Both the position numbers and the translations under genes were made by a program. From positions 1,240,001-1,304,000 of the forward strand of contig NZ_CP066776.1 of NCBI RefSeq assembly GCF_010681825.2: DNA of 64,000 nt. The letters are read 5' to 3'. The stretch is from Sulfuriroseicoccus oceanibius. Its GTDB lineage: Bacteria > Verrucomicrobiota > Verrucomicrobiia > Verrucomicrobiales > SLCJ01. Below, piece after piece: positions 53,274 to 62,484 of this stretch. The notes under the pieces are model-generated. The model saw only the letters and a list, made by a program, of their open reading frames with translations. It searched no databases and was not told where the DNA came from. Position 1 is the first letter of the stretch. Each line of letters starts with the position of its first letter.

Positions 53274-54200
53274 GTGGCGGATTCGGACGACAAGCAAGCA
53301 CCTGAGGCATCAGCGGAAGACGAACTGGTGGATGCCTTTCTTGAGTTTATGCGGGTGGAGAAGTCGGCGTCGAAGCATACCCTAGACGGCTATGCACGGG
53401 CGTTGCGCGTGTTCCGTGAGTGGGATCCAAAGTTCAGTGAATGGGGTGCGTGTTCGACCACGACGTTTCGGAAGTATCTTTTTGAGATGATGAAGCTGGG
53501 GCGGTCGCGAGCGACGGTGCGCCAGCATTTTGCGGCTCTGCGGTCGTTCTACAAATGGCTACGTGACCGGCGGGGGATGAAGGAGAATCCATTGGCGGAT
53601 GTCCAGTTGCCTAAGCCTGAAAGGAAGCTGCCGGTGGTATTGACGGCAAAGCATCTGGATGAGTTGCTCGAGCTGCCGCTTAAATCGGCCGACGAAAAGG
53701 TGAAGCCGTCGTGGCTGCCGCTGCGGGATGCTGCGGTACTTGAGTTGTTTTACGGCACGGGGATTCGATTGCAGGAGTTGGTGGATCTCAATGTGGAGGA
53801 TGTGGACGTGTACTCGGAGACGATGCGTGTGATGGGGAAGGGGGCGAAGGAAAGGATGGTGCCCGTTGGCGGAATGGCGGTGAAGGCGCTGCAGAAATAC
53901 CAGTCGGCCGCCGGGGTGCGGAATGGGCCGTTGATCATCAGCAAACAAAGGAAGCGGATCTCCAGGCGGGCGGTGAGTAACCTGCTCGACAAGTATTTGA
54001 AGATGTCGTCGATCCCACTGCGGGTGACGCCCCACAAGTTGCGGCATAGCTTTGCGACGCATTTGCTGGATGCCGGGGCGGACCTACGGGCGGTGCAGGA
54101 GTTGCTTGGGCATGCGGATTTGTCGACGACTCAGATTTACACGCATGTGTCGTTTGAGCGGCTTAAGGACGCGTATGATGATGCGCACCCGCGGGCGTGA
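53274..54200 (+). CDS. Tyrosine recombinase of the XerC/XerD family
   Basis: 308 residues, starting at GTG. An N-terminal SAM-like core-binding domain covers about 15-105 ([22 protein letters not shown]). The catalytic set is complete: Arg165 in [10 protein letters not shown], Lys189 in MGKGAKER, His254 and Arg257 in [13 protein letters not shown], His280 in LLGHADL and Tyr289 in TQIYTH. Length and lack of mobile-element neighbours favour the chromosome-dimer-resolving XerC or XerD; sequence alone does not tell which. Phage integrase is less likely. Confidence 0.92.
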   Translation: MADSDDKQAPEASAEDELVDAFLEFMRVEKSASKHTLDGYARALRVFREWDPKFSEWGACSTTTFRKYLFEMMKLGRSRATVRQHFAALRSFYKWLRDRRGMKENPLADVQLPKPERKLPVVLTAKHLDELLELPLKSADEKVKPSWLPLRDAAVLELFYGTGIRLQELVDLNVEDVDVYSETMRVMGKGAKERMVPVGGMAVKALQKYQSAAGVRNGPLIISKQRKRISRRAVSNLLDKYLKMSSIPLRVTPHKLRHSFATHLLDAGADLRAVQELLGHADLSTTQIYTHVSFERLKDAYDDAHPRA

Positions 54201-54256
54201 TTCTGCGGTGCCAGCACCTTTTCAGCGTGTGGGAAAAAAAGTACGTGCTGTGTGGT

Positions 54257-54276
54257 CACAGGGCTGGAGGCCTGTG
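54257..54276. repeat. Short palindromic element in the post-xer gap
   Basis: CACAGG, a GCTGGAGG loop, then CCTGTG. A run of ten T follows at 54316-54325, so it may help end the xer transcript, although the distance is long for a classical terminator. The rest of 54201-54417 shows no gene. Confidence 0.45.
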
Positions 54277-54417
54277 CTTTGGTCCGAGCTCCTTTCAGGC
54301 GCGGGAGATGGGAGATTTTTTTTTTGAAGAGAGTGAATGAAGAATCGAGGGCTCGCGTCGGAGGGATCGGCCACCGGATCCGGTGGATGAAAAATTGAAC
54401 CCATAACGACTGAAGCT

Positions 54418-54771
54418 ATGAAACCATTTGTTGCTCTTCTCGCTGTTGCCGCCGGTATGGTGGCGTTCGCTCCCATGACCGCTGAGGCAGGGAAGAAGGA
54501 CCGTCATTCACGGCACCATCACAAGCACCACAATCATCACTATTCACACGACTGTGGTCACTGTGGGCACAAGGTGCGTAAAGTCCGTCAGTTGGTGGGC
54601 TACGATTGCGGCGGCTGCCCGATCTACCGCTGGGTGGTGGTGAGCCACCGCTGCAAGCCTGCTCATCATCAACGATATCGTCATCACGACTGGAACCGTC
54701 GCTATGACGGCTGCCGATCGGGGTATTACCGTAATCGCGATAACCGCGCCTACTTCAGTTTTTCGTGGTAG
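54418..54771 (+). CDS. Small secreted His/Arg-rich protein
   Basis: 117 residues with a signal peptide (1-24, ending AEA). The first mature part is extremely histidine-rich (two clusters between residues 30 and 50), followed by Cys pairs (DCGHCGHK, DCGGCP) and a Tyr/Arg/His-rich tail. The composition suggests metal binding or a cationic envelope protein, but no family is recognised. A strong terminator follows. The metal ATPase gene is convergent next door, a suggestive but not functional link. Confidence 0.7.
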   Translation: MKPFVALLAVAAGMVAFAPMTAEAGKKDRHSRHHHKHHNHHYSHDCGHCGHKVRKVRQLVGYDCGGCPIYRWVVVSHRCKPAHHQRYRHHDWNRRYDGCRSGYYRNRDNRAYFSFSW

Positions 54772-54791
54772 GCAGAGCCCTCAAACCATTT

Positions 54792-54827
54792 CCGCCCGTT
54801 CTCGCAATGAGGACGGGCGGTTTTTTT
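54792..54827 (+). terminator. Terminator after the His-rich protein gene
   Basis: CCGCCCGT and ACGGGCGG pair (with CTC/GAG extending the stem), followed by TTTTTTT, 20 bp past the stop. Confidence 0.93.
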
Positions 54828-54939
54828 GTGTTTAGCTTGCCGATGTTCAGCTGGATGTTGGCGGTGCGCATGCGTTGATACCTGGATAGCACATGGATGT
54901 TACTTTCGGGAAAGCGTGCAGTGCTCGGTTAGGCAGTTT

Positions 54940-57189
54940 CTAAGACTTTGATAAGAGGAGGCGCAGGCTGTTGAGGCAGACTAGCGCGGTGCTGCCTTCG
55001 TGGGCGAAGACGCCGATGCTGAGGGGGAGGTCTCCGCCCATCGCGACGAGGAACATGAGCAGCACGGTGCCCAGGCTGATGATGAGGTTTTGGCGAATGA
55101 TGCGGCGGGCCTTGCGGCTAAGGTCAAGTGCTTCGACGAACCCTTCAATGCGGTCGTTCATGAGTACGACTTCGCTTTGCTCCAGCGCGGCGTCGCTGGC
55201 GCGTCCGCCCATGGCGACCGAGACATAGGCAGCCGCGAGGCTTGGGGCGTCGTTCACGCCGTCGCCAACCATGGCGACTTTTTTACCATCGGCGCCGAGT
55301 TGGCGGATGGCGTCGACTTTTTCGTCTGGCATTAGTCCGGCTCGGATGAAGTCCGGGTTGAGGTCGAGCTCCTGAGCGACTTTGGCGGCGGCTTCCGGAC
55401 GGTCGCCGGTGAGCATGATTGGTGTGATGCCGGATTGTTTGAGATGGTCGAGCACTGCACCTGCGCCGTGGCGGACCTGGTCCTGGAGGAGGAAGCGTCC
55501 GGCGGAATGCGGCGTGATGATCCAGACTTCCGAGAAGCCGGTTGGGGGCTCGGGCACATTGTCCAAAAGGTCGGAGAGTGGTCCGTCGGCGAGCAATGTG
55601 CGGCGGCCGATGAGGACGTCGCCGTCGTCGGTGGTGCCGCGCAGGCCCATGCCGGTGAGGGACTGGAAGCGCTCGATGGATGCGGGTTCGATGCCGCGGG
55701 ATTCGATGAATTTGACCAAGGCGTGAGCCACTGGGTGGGTGGAGTTTTTCTCCAGTCCGTGGGCGAGCGAGAGCAGGGATTCCTCGGCGGATGCGGGGAA
55801 GGCTTCGACGTGGTGAACCTGCAGGTCGCCGGTGGTGAGCGTTCCGGTTTTGTCCATCGCCACGACGTTGATCTGAGCCAGCTTTTCCACTGCCGCACCA
55901 CCGCGGAATAAGATCCCGTGGCGGGCACCCCACGCGATAGCCGCGAGAATGGCGGATGGGATGGACAAGACAAGCGCACACGGGCTGATCACGACCAGCA
56001 GCGCCATCGCGCGGTAGAACGCAGAGTAGCTCTCGGGGGAGGATTCGAATGGCGAGAGCCCGAAGCCCAGCCACCAGATGAAGAACATGACGGTGGTGAG
56101 GGAAAGCGCGAGCCAGGTGTAGCCGCTGCCGAATTTATCGGTGAAGTTTTGGGCAGGTGCCTTTTGTTCCTGGGCGTTTTGGATCAGGCGGATGATCTGC
56201 TGCAGCGAGCTTTCGTCGGCACGCTTGGTGACTTCGGCACGGGTGACGCCCCACAAGTTGAGCGTGCCGCTGAACACAGGGTCGCCGATGTTCTTTTGCA
56301 CGGGGATGGCTTCGCCGGTCAGAGTGGACTCGTCCGCTGCGGTTTCTCCGCGGGTGATGGTGGCATCAAGAGGGAAGGTGTCGCCCGGGCGGATCAGTAA
56401 AGTGTCTCCCGGTTCGATGTGACTGACGGCCCGGATGTGTTCGGTGCCATCTGGATCGATGACCGTGGCAACTTTTGGAGCCGCTTTGAATAGCGCGTTG
56501 ATCTCACGTTTCGTGCGATAGAAGGCAAAGTGCTCGAGCGCGCCGGAGAACGAGAAAAGAAAGAGCAGCAGCGCTCCTTCGCCCCACGCTCCGACCAGCG
56601 AGGCACCAAGAGCAACGGCGAGCATCAGAAAGTGGATATCGATTTTGCCTCGCTTGAGAAGGCCGAAGGTGTCGATAGCGGCGTCCCATCCGCCGGCGAT
56701 CATGGCGACACTGTAACAGACGATGGGGATCCACGATGGAATGCCTGCAACCATCGAAAGCCCGAAGCCGATGAGCCCGAAGACTCCGCACACCGCGGCG
56801 AACCAGGCCATTTCGCGCCATTCGTCGGCGGACTCCTCGGATTGGTCTGGCTCGGGCCATGGGATTTCGCGCCACGTCCAGAGCTTTGGAGATGTGGGGC
56901 AGGTGGGTTTGCTCAGGCGGGTGCCGTTGCCCGTGGACTCGGACTCGAGGATTCCGTCGCTGGTGAGGGTGAGTGATTCCAGAGCTCCGAAGCGTTGTTG
57001 GATCTCGTTGAGTTGGGCGCCGAGTCGGTCGCGGAGTTCTGCTTCGTTGATGGGGCCGAGGGTGGCGACTCGCAGACGGTGGTCTCCTGGGGAGATTTCG
57101 ATCGCCTCCAGTGCCGGGTCGTCACGCAGGATGGACGAGAGTTCGTCTGCGCCCGATGATGGGCGCTGGGTATCGGGTTGGTCGCTCAT
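54940..57189 (-). CDS. P1B-type heavy-metal-translocating ATPase
   Basis: 749 residues. The membrane metal site is SPC (402-404) in ISPCALVLSIPSA. The phosphorylation motif is DKTGTLTTGD (from 446), the actuator loop TLTGEAIPV, the HP dipeptide 485-486 (NSTHPVAHAL) and the hinge GDGVNDAPSLAAA (642-654). The last helix has HEGSTALVCLNSLR (730-743), pointing to the P1B-4 (Co/Zn/Fe) or P1B-2 group. No CxxC metal-binding domain is present; the first 125 residues are soluble and unlike an HMA domain in key residues. The MSDQPD start avoids an unlikely Pro-rich leader. Confidence 0.92.
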   Translation of the reverse strand: MSDQPDTQRPSSGADELSSILRDDPALEAIEISPGDHRLRVATLGPINEAELRDRLGAQLNEIQQRFGALESLTLTSDGILESESTGNGTRLSKPTCPTSPKLWTWREIPWPEPDQSEESADEWREMAWFAAVCGVFGLIGFGLSMVAGIPSWIPIVCYSVAMIAGGWDAAIDTFGLLKRGKIDIHFLMLAVALGASLVGAWGEGALLLFLFSFSGALEHFAFYRTKREINALFKAAPKVATVIDPDGTEHIRAVSHIEPGDTLLIRPGDTFPLDATITRGETAADESTLTGEAIPVQKNIGDPVFSGTLNLWGVTRAEVTKRADESSLQQIIRLIQNAQEQKAPAQNFTDKFGSGYTWLALSLTTVMFFIWWLGFGLSPFESSPESYSAFYRAMALLVVISPCALVLSIPSAILAAIAWGARHGILFRGGAAVEKLAQINVVAMDKTGTLTTGDLQVHHVEAFPASAEESLLSLAHGLEKNSTHPVAHALVKFIESRGIEPASIERFQSLTGMGLRGTTDDGDVLIGRRTLLADGPLSDLLDNVPEPPTGFSEVWIITPHSAGRFLLQDQVRHGAGAVLDHLKQSGITPIMLTGDRPEAAAKVAQELDLNPDFIRAGLMPDEKVDAIRQLGADGKKVAMVGDGVNDAPSLAAAYVSVAMGGRASDAALEQSEVVLMNDRIEGFVEALDLSRKARRIIRQNLIISLGTVLLMFLVAMGGDLPLSIGVFAHEGSTALVCLNSLRLLLSKS

Positions 57190-57391
57190 GAGCAGGTCTC
57201 CATCATGGCGGGTACGCGGGGGGCTTGGCGAGGGCAATGAAGGATTCGTATTTGGCGGATTTTGAAGAAATCGAGAGTGTTGCGATTCAGGTGCGCGGAA
57301 AATTGGCACGCGGGTTGCTTAACTCGTTGGGGACTCGGCAGTGAGACTTCGCTCCAGCCGCTCGTTTGCCCAACCTAATCAACCAAGACCG

Positions 57392-58975
57392 ATGAAACAC
57401 CGATTCTTCCGACTTCTAACGATTGCCATCATTGGTAGCGTGGTCGCAGCAACCGGCGGATTCCTCTCTGGCGCGCACGCCGCCACAGTGGACGAACTGA
57501 AAACCACTCTGACCCAGGCCCAGGCGTACGCCGATGCCAAAGCGGAAGCCGAGGCCGCAGAGAAGGCTGGCGACGAGAACGTGGTGATGCCTGACTGGGC
57601 TGACTACGTCGCCGCCGAGCCGGATGCTTTGTGGTCGGACATTCAAGAGCTCGTCGGCAGCGACGAGACCGGCGACGCCGCCAAAGAAGCGATCAGCGCA
57701 GCGTCTGATGATGCCCAGAAGGCGATCTATGACAATGTGTGGGCGGCTTCATCCGGATTCACAGGGTTCATCGTGAACAACCTGTGGATCTTGGTTTCGG
57801 CAGCTTTGGTGTTCCTGATGCACCTCGGGTTTGCGAGCTTGGAGTCAGGCCTTTGCCAGCGCAAAAACACGGTGAACGTGTTGTTCAAGAACTGTTGGAT
57901 CATCAGCATCGGCGTGCTGACCTACTTCGTGTGGGGCTTCAACGCGCACTACCCAGGTGGCTGGGTGATCGACGGCTGGCTCGCTTTTGGATCTCCTGCC
58001 AACGGGTCCGACATTCTGTTGAGCAACACCAACCTCTACAACCCGGCATACGTCTACTGGACCGATTTCATCTTCCAGGCCATGTTTGCTGCGACCGCCG
58101 CGACCATCGTGTCCGGTGCTGTGGCAGAGCGTATCAAGCTGGGTGCGTTCATGATTTATGCGGTGATTCTGGTGATGATCGGTTACCCGCTTGCCGGTGC
58201 CTGGCACTGGGGTGGCGGCATCCTCAATAGCTGGGGATTTGCTGACTTCGCGGGATCGACCGTGGTGCACGCCTTCGGGGGCTTTGCTGCTCTTGCAGCG
58301 GTGCTCGTGCTTGGTCCGCGTAAGGGCAAGTACACCAAGAATGGAACCAAGCCGATCCTGGGTCACAGCCTTCCATTGGCTACCATCGGTGTGTTTCTTC
58401 TCTTCCTCGGATGGTTCGGCTTCAACGGCGGATCGGTGCTCAGTGCCGAGCCTTCAACTGTTGCGCACGTCTTTGTGACCACCACCCTCGCGGCCATCGG
58501 TGGCGCGATTACTTCGATCTTCACCTCGTGGATCGTGATCAAGAAACCTGACCTCTCGATGTCTTTGAACGGCTTCCTTGCAGGTCTCGTCGGCATCACC
58601 GCAGGTGCGGACATCCTGTCGTCGTGGCAGGCGCTGGTCGTCGGTGCTCTTGCCGGTATCATTGTGGTATTCTCCATCCTGATTCTCGACAAACTCAAGA
58701 TCGACGATCCCGTGGGTGCGATTTCGGTCCACGGTGTCTGCGGGATTTTCGGAACCCTGGCCTGTGTGCTCGGTGGTGCTGATTTCCTCGTGCAGCTCGG
58801 CGGAACCTTGCTCGTCTGCGCCTTCGGATTTGTCTTCTCGTTTGTCACCTTCTTCATCCTCAAGAAGACCATCGGCATTCGCGTGCCGGAGGAAATGGAG
58901 ATGGAAGGCCTGGACGTCGAAGAACACGGCGCTCCTGCTTACGGCGACCTGATGGTCAACCCACAGCCGAACTAA
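57392..58975 (+). CDS. Ammonium transporter (Amt/AMT1-like)
   Basis: 527 residues, longer than E. coli AmtB. A signal peptide (1-30) is followed by about 90 mainly acidic and Ala-rich extracytoplasmic residues before the first transporter helix (about 125-145). The 11-helix core has the GFASLESGLCQRKNTVNV segment of AMT1-like members, FQAMFAATAATIVSGAVAER, and the twin pore histidines in STVVHAFGG and ISVHGVCG. It moves ammonium into the cell. No glnK gene is next to it. It is divergent from the metal ATPase gene. Confidence 0.93.
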   Translation: MKHRFFRLLTIAIIGSVVAATGGFLSGAHAATVDELKTTLTQAQAYADAKAEAEAAEKAGDENVVMPDWADYVAAEPDALWSDIQELVGSDETGDAAKEAISAASDDAQKAIYDNVWAASSGFTGFIVNNLWILVSAALVFLMHLGFASLESGLCQRKNTVNVLFKNCWIISIGVLTYFVWGFNAHYPGGWVIDGWLAFGSPANGSDILLSNTNLYNPAYVYWTDFIFQAMFAATAATIVSGAVAERIKLGAFMIYAVILVMIGYPLAGAWHWGGGILNSWGFADFAGSTVVHAFGGFAALAAVLVLGPRKGKYTKNGTKPILGHSLPLATIGVFLLFLGWFGFNGGSVLSAEPSTVAHVFVTTTLAAIGGAITSIFTSWIVIKKPDLSMSLNGFLAGLVGITAGADILSSWQALVVGALAGIIVVFSILILDKLKIDDPVGAISVHGVCGIFGTLACVLGGADFLVQLGGTLLVCAFGFVFSFVTFFILKKTIGIRVPEEMEMEGLDVEEHGAPAYGDLMVNPQPN

Positions 58976-59039
58976 TCATCGCAATCGCGAACATCGCTCT
59001 CCTCCCAGAACACGGGTGTCTCGGGGAGCTGGGTAAAGG

Positions 59040-59072
59040 CACCCGGTCGGATTTTTCCGGCCGGGTGTTTTT
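59040..59072 (+). terminator. Terminator after the ammonium transporter gene
   Basis: CACCCGG and CCGGGTG (with an inner CGG/CCG) are followed by TTTTT. Confidence 0.88.
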
Positions 59073-59090
59073 GCGTAAAGTGTTAGGGTG

Positions 59091-59150
59091 TTAGGTTTTA
59101 TGTTTTAGGAAAGCCTCGTGTCTGCCGGGGCTGGATCCTAAAACCTAATC
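59091..59150. repeat. AT-rich inverted repeat at the 3' end of xseA
   Basis: GTTTTAGGA (59102-59110) pairs perfectly with TCCTAAAAC (59136-59144) around a GC-rich core. Further TTAGGTTTTA and ACCTAATC/AAAACGTAAAAC phrases extend it. It lies 25 bp from the xseA stop and may serve as its terminator, with T-rich sequence on either strand. Confidence 0.6.
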
Positions 59151-59168
59151 ACTTAAAACGTAAAACGC

Positions 59169-60521
59169 TCACGACTCGACCTTCGACCTGACTGAGCCCT
59201 TTGCGAACTTGGTAGTGAGTTCGTCGCCGGGGGAGAGGGTGTCTGCATCGCGGATGATGCGGCCGGTGGAGTCGGTGGTGAGTGAGTAGCCGCGGGCGAG
59301 GACGACGTCGGGGCTGATGGCGTGGAGGAGGGATTGGCGGTGGCCTAGCGCGTCGGTGAGTTTTTCGAGGCGATGGGTGGTGAGTTCCACCATCCGGCGT
59401 TGGAGTTGGTCGAGACGATCGTTGGTGGATGCCAGTTGAGCCGATGGCGTGAGTCGTGCGAGTTTTTCCTGGAGGCGGTGGAGGCGGTCGTCGCGGGACT
59501 CGAGAGTGTCCTCAGCCAAATCGGTGAGGTCGTCGAGCGCTGAGTCGAGTTGCTGTTGGCGTTCGCGGATGGCGAAGCGTGGCATGTTGAACAACTCGGC
59601 CCCCGAGCGGCTTTGCAACTGGTAGTCGAGCATGGTTACGCGCTGGTCCATGCTACGTTTTGCTCTATGGGCGAGACCGTCGAGCGTTGCGGCGAGTTCG
59701 GCGCGGTCTGGGGTTAGCACTTCGGCGGCGGCACTTGGGGTGGGGGCGCGCAGGTCGGCGGCGAAGTCTGCGATGGTGAAATCAATTTCGTGGCCGACGC
59801 CGCTGACGACGGGCAGATCCGATGCGGCGATAGCGCGCGCGACGACTTCTTCGTTGAAGCACCAGAGGTCTTCGAGGCTTCCGCCACCGCGCGCAACGAC
59901 GAGGACGTCGAGTTTGTCTGAGGTGGTGTGTTGGTTCCAGTGGTTGAGCTTGTGAATGGCGTCGGCAATTTCGTGCTCGGCACCTGAGCCTTGCACACGC
60001 ACAGGGAAGATGGTGATCCGGAGCCATGGAGCACGTCGCTCCCAGACGTGGAGCATGTCGCGTAACGCGGCTGCCGAGGCCGAGGTGACCACGCCGATGC
60101 GGGTTGGGAATTTAGGCAGTGGTTTCTTGCGTGCCTGGTCGAACAATCCCTCGGCAGCGAGCTTACGCTTGAGTTCGTCAAACTTGGCCTGGAGGTCGCC
60201 AACACCCGCGGGGCGTACCTCGCGCACGATCATCTGGTAGTTGCCGCGTGCTTCGTAGACCGAGATTTCGCCAAACAACAAAACCTTGCGCCCGTCTTCC
60301 GGCAGGTGCGTCTGGCGCATTGCATTGCCTTTGAAAAGGACGCACGACAACTGCGCGCCGCTGTCCTTGAGCGTGAAGTATTGGTGGCCCGAGCGCTGGA
60401 CCCGCAGGTTGCTGACCTCGCCCTCGATCCAGGCTTCTCCGATCTCAAGTTCGATCAGTTCGCGGATCTTGCGCGTCAGTTGGGTGACGGAGAGGACGGA
60501 TTCAGGAGCGGGAGCGGGCAT
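59169..60521 (-). CDS. xseA: Exodeoxyribonuclease VII large subunit
   Basis: 450 residues. An N-terminal OB fold (about 10-105: SVTQLTRKIRELIE, WIEGEVSNLRVQRSGHQYFTLKD) is followed by the catalytic domain with PKFPTRIGVVTSASAAALRDML, VVARGGGSLEDLWCFNEE and VVSGVGHEIDFTIADFAADLRAPTPSAAAE, all signatures of XseA. A long coiled-coil tail (about 275-400) mediates binding of XseB. No xseB is adjacent. It degrades single-stranded DNA in repair. Confidence 0.96.
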   Translation of the reverse strand: MPAPAPESVLSVTQLTRKIRELIELEIGEAWIEGEVSNLRVQRSGHQYFTLKDSGAQLSCVLFKGNAMRQTHLPEDGRKVLLFGEISVYEARGNYQMIVREVRPAGVGDLQAKFDELKRKLAAEGLFDQARKKPLPKFPTRIGVVTSASAAALRDMLHVWERRAPWLRITIFPVRVQGSGAEHEIADAIHKLNHWNQHTTSDKLDVLVVARGGGSLEDLWCFNEEVVARAIAASDLPVVSGVGHEIDFTIADFAADLRAPTPSAAAEVLTPDRAELAATLDGLAHRAKRSMDQRVTMLDYQLQSRSGAELFNMPRFAIRERQQQLDSALDDLTDLAEDTLESRDDRLHRLQEKLARLTPSAQLASTNDRLDQLQRRMVELTTHRLEKLTDALGHRQSLLHAISPDVVLARGYSLTTDSTGRIIRDADTLSPGDELTTKFAKGSVRSKVES

Positions 60522-60586
60522 GGTAGCGGATTGTAGCCGGAGAGTTGCAGATTACCAAATGGTGAGGTGGTGTGAAGTGTTGGTCG

Positions 60587-61645
60587 TTATCCTGCGGATG
60601 GAATGAACAGAACCTTGCCCCCACGTCGGTCCTGCTTGGCGTTAGTGAAAGCTTGCTCGTAGGCGCTGAGGGGGAAGGTCTGGCTGACCGTGGTGCGCAG
60701 CGAGCCGTCGGTCATCCACTGAGCGAGCGATGCGTAGTCGGTCTCCAAGCGGGCGCGTTTCTGGGCGGCGATCCATTTGGTGACCCAGAACCCTTCGAGC
60801 CGCAGTTGTTTGAAGATGAGCATGCCGTTGGGCACTTTGATGGCGCGGCGGCTCATGGCTCCGTAGGTTACCATCGTGCCGCGATTGGCGAGGCAATCCA
60901 TCATGCGCAGAGCGGAGTCTCCGCCGACGGCATTGAGGCCGAGTTTTGGCGCGTTGCCTGCGGTGATTTCCATCAACTCGTCCTTGGTATTCTTCGAGTC
61001 GACAATCACGGCGTCGGCGCCGAGGGAGGTCAATGGTTGCTGCAAGCCTTCGCGGCGGACGACATTGACTGTGCGCAGACCTAGTTTTTTTGCGATCTGG
61101 ATGACGCATTCGCCGACGGATGAGTTGGCCGCGTTCTGCATCACCCAGTCGCCTGGGTTGAGGTCGGCGAAGTCACTGAGCATGCGCAGGGCGGTCATTG
61201 GGTTCACTTTCAAAAGGGCTCCCTGTTCAGGCGTCAGGTTGGTAGGAACCTTGAGCACATCTTCGGGTGTCACATCGAGGATGTCGGCCCAGCAGCCGCA
61301 GCGGCGAATGAAAATCACCTGGCTTCCGATGGCCGGTACTGGGGCTTCGGGAGTTGGTAGGGTGTCCGGGGCGTGGGCGATTACGGTGGCGATTCCTTCC
61401 ATGCCGAGCCGAGCGGGGAGTTCCGGACGGTCGCCATATTGTCCTTCGAGGTAGTTGATGTCCGCGGGATTGATGGCGCTGGCCAGCACTTTGACCCGGA
61501 GATGTCCGGGAGGTGGGGTTGTTGGTAGGTCGTTGCGGACGAGATCAAGCCCAGTGGGAGCTGGGGTGAGTTCAGTAGCAATCAGGCGGGACTGGATCAT
61601 GAGATCAGGCTGCTCCAGATCGGGATTCCTGACAAGTGCGAGCAT
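60587..61645 (-). CDS. Zinc-independent MDR family reductase (enoyl-thioester reductase-like)
   Basis: 352 residues. The sequence resembles mitochondrial-type trans-2-enoyl-thioester reductases: INPADINYLEGQYG, NPMTALRMLSDFADLNPGDWV, NAANSSVGECVIQIAKKLG, NVVRREG and GTMVTYGAMSRRAIKVP, then GFWVTKW. Such enzymes reduce enoyl-ACP or enoyl-CoA with NADPH. A general quinone-oxidoreductase-type role is the alternative. The start at 61645 is favoured by AGGGAG at normal distance; an ATG 15 codons later is weaker. It lies 65 bp upstream of xseA on the same strand. Confidence 0.83.
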   Translation of the reverse strand: MLALVRNPDLEQPDLMIQSRLIATELTPAPTGLDLVRNDLPTTPPPGHLRVKVLASAINPADINYLEGQYGDRPELPARLGMEGIATVIAHAPDTLPTPEAPVPAIGSQVIFIRRCGCWADILDVTPEDVLKVPTNLTPEQGALLKVNPMTALRMLSDFADLNPGDWVMQNAANSSVGECVIQIAKKLGLRTVNVVRREGLQQPLTSLGADAVIVDSKNTKDELMEITAGNAPKLGLNAVGGDSALRMMDCLANRGTMVTYGAMSRRAIKVPNGMLIFKQLRLEGFWVTKWIAAQKRARLETDYASLAQWMTDGSLRTTVSQTFPLSAYEQAFTNAKQDRRGGKVLFIPSAG

Positions 61646-61763
61646 CAGTTGCTGCTCCCTAAGCTTGAGTTGATTAGGTTCGGTTAATCATCGTTTAAAA
61701 AGTGATTAAAAAGATTGATGCATCCGGCGTGTCTGCTATTAGTTTTCTTCATGAATTAAAAAG

Positions 61764-62378
61764 ATGGTGATTATGAAAACTTCAACACGTGCCAAAAATG
61801 TCGATCCCGAAGAACTCCAAAAGCGGAAAGAAGAGGAGGCGTTGATCCTCGGAGTGGCGGATGGAGATCTGCAAAAGTTTGCTGAGTTACACCAGCGGTT
61901 CTCAGGTCTGGTCTACGCGACGGTGTACAAAGTACTTAACGACGTGCAGGACACAGAGGATGTGGCGCAGGAAGTTTTCTCGATGATCTGGAACAAAGCG
62001 GATCAGTACCGTGTGGACAAAGGGAAGCCGCTGACCTGGATCACCACGATGGCGCGCAACCGCGCAATCGACCGTCTTCGAGCCAAGCAACGCCGCGCTC
62101 GCTTGACCGAGAGTTTCAAGGAGCAGGAGGAAGGGCACGAGTCACGTCGCCGCGAAGATTCGCTGCGATTGGTGGAGTGGGGTGATCGCAACCGCACCGT
62201 CCGCAGTGCGGTGATGGAGTTGTCCGAACCCCAGCGTGAGGCGATCCAGATGGTGTATTTTTCAGGGCTCACCCAAGCTGAGGCCGCTGATCAGTTGGGC
62301 GAACCACTGGGCACTGTAAAAGCTAGAATCCGCCGTGGGATCCTGCGCTTGAGGAAAGTGATGCCACTGCGCCTGTGA
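61764..62378 (+). CDS. ECF-type sigma-70 family RNA polymerase sigma factor
   Basis: 204 residues with sigma regions 2 and 4 only. Region 2 covers about 35-105: ALILGVADGDLQKFAELHQR, DTEDVAQEVFSMIW, KPLTWITTMARNRAIDRLR. Region 4 is about 145-200: MELSEPQREAIQMVYFSGLTQ, EAADQLGEPLGTVKARIRRGILRLR. Resemblance to SigK-like ECF factors is good. No anti-sigma factor gene is adjacent, unusual for this class. A second ATG three codons on is an alternative start. Confidence 0.92.
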   Translation: MVIMKTSTRAKNVDPEELQKRKEEEALILGVADGDLQKFAELHQRFSGLVYATVYKVLNDVQDTEDVAQEVFSMIWNKADQYRVDKGKPLTWITTMARNRAIDRLRAKQRRARLTESFKEQEEGHESRRREDSLRLVEWGDRNRTVRSAVMELSEPQREAIQMVYFSGLTQAEAADQLGEPLGTVKARIRRGILRLRKVMPLRL

Positions 62379-62408
62379 GCGTTGAGTCATTCTCCGGAAT
62401 ACCATCTG

Positions 62409-62434
62409 AGCACCCCGAGTGGGGTGCTTTTTTT
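62409..62434 (+). terminator. Terminator after the sigma factor gene
   Basis: A perfect 8-bp stem AGCACCCC / GGGGTGCT with a GAGT loop, followed by TTTTTT, 30 bp past the stop. Confidence 0.95.
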
Positions 62435-62484
62435 GTGGCTGGATTTGGCTCGATTGGTGGGGTGATGTTGTTAATGATCTCGTG

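Noticed and set aside
53274-54200. Xer gene as the integrase of a mobile island
   Set aside because: No attachment-site duplication, tRNA gene or cargo-like genes were seen around it, and length and motifs fit chromosomal XerC/D.
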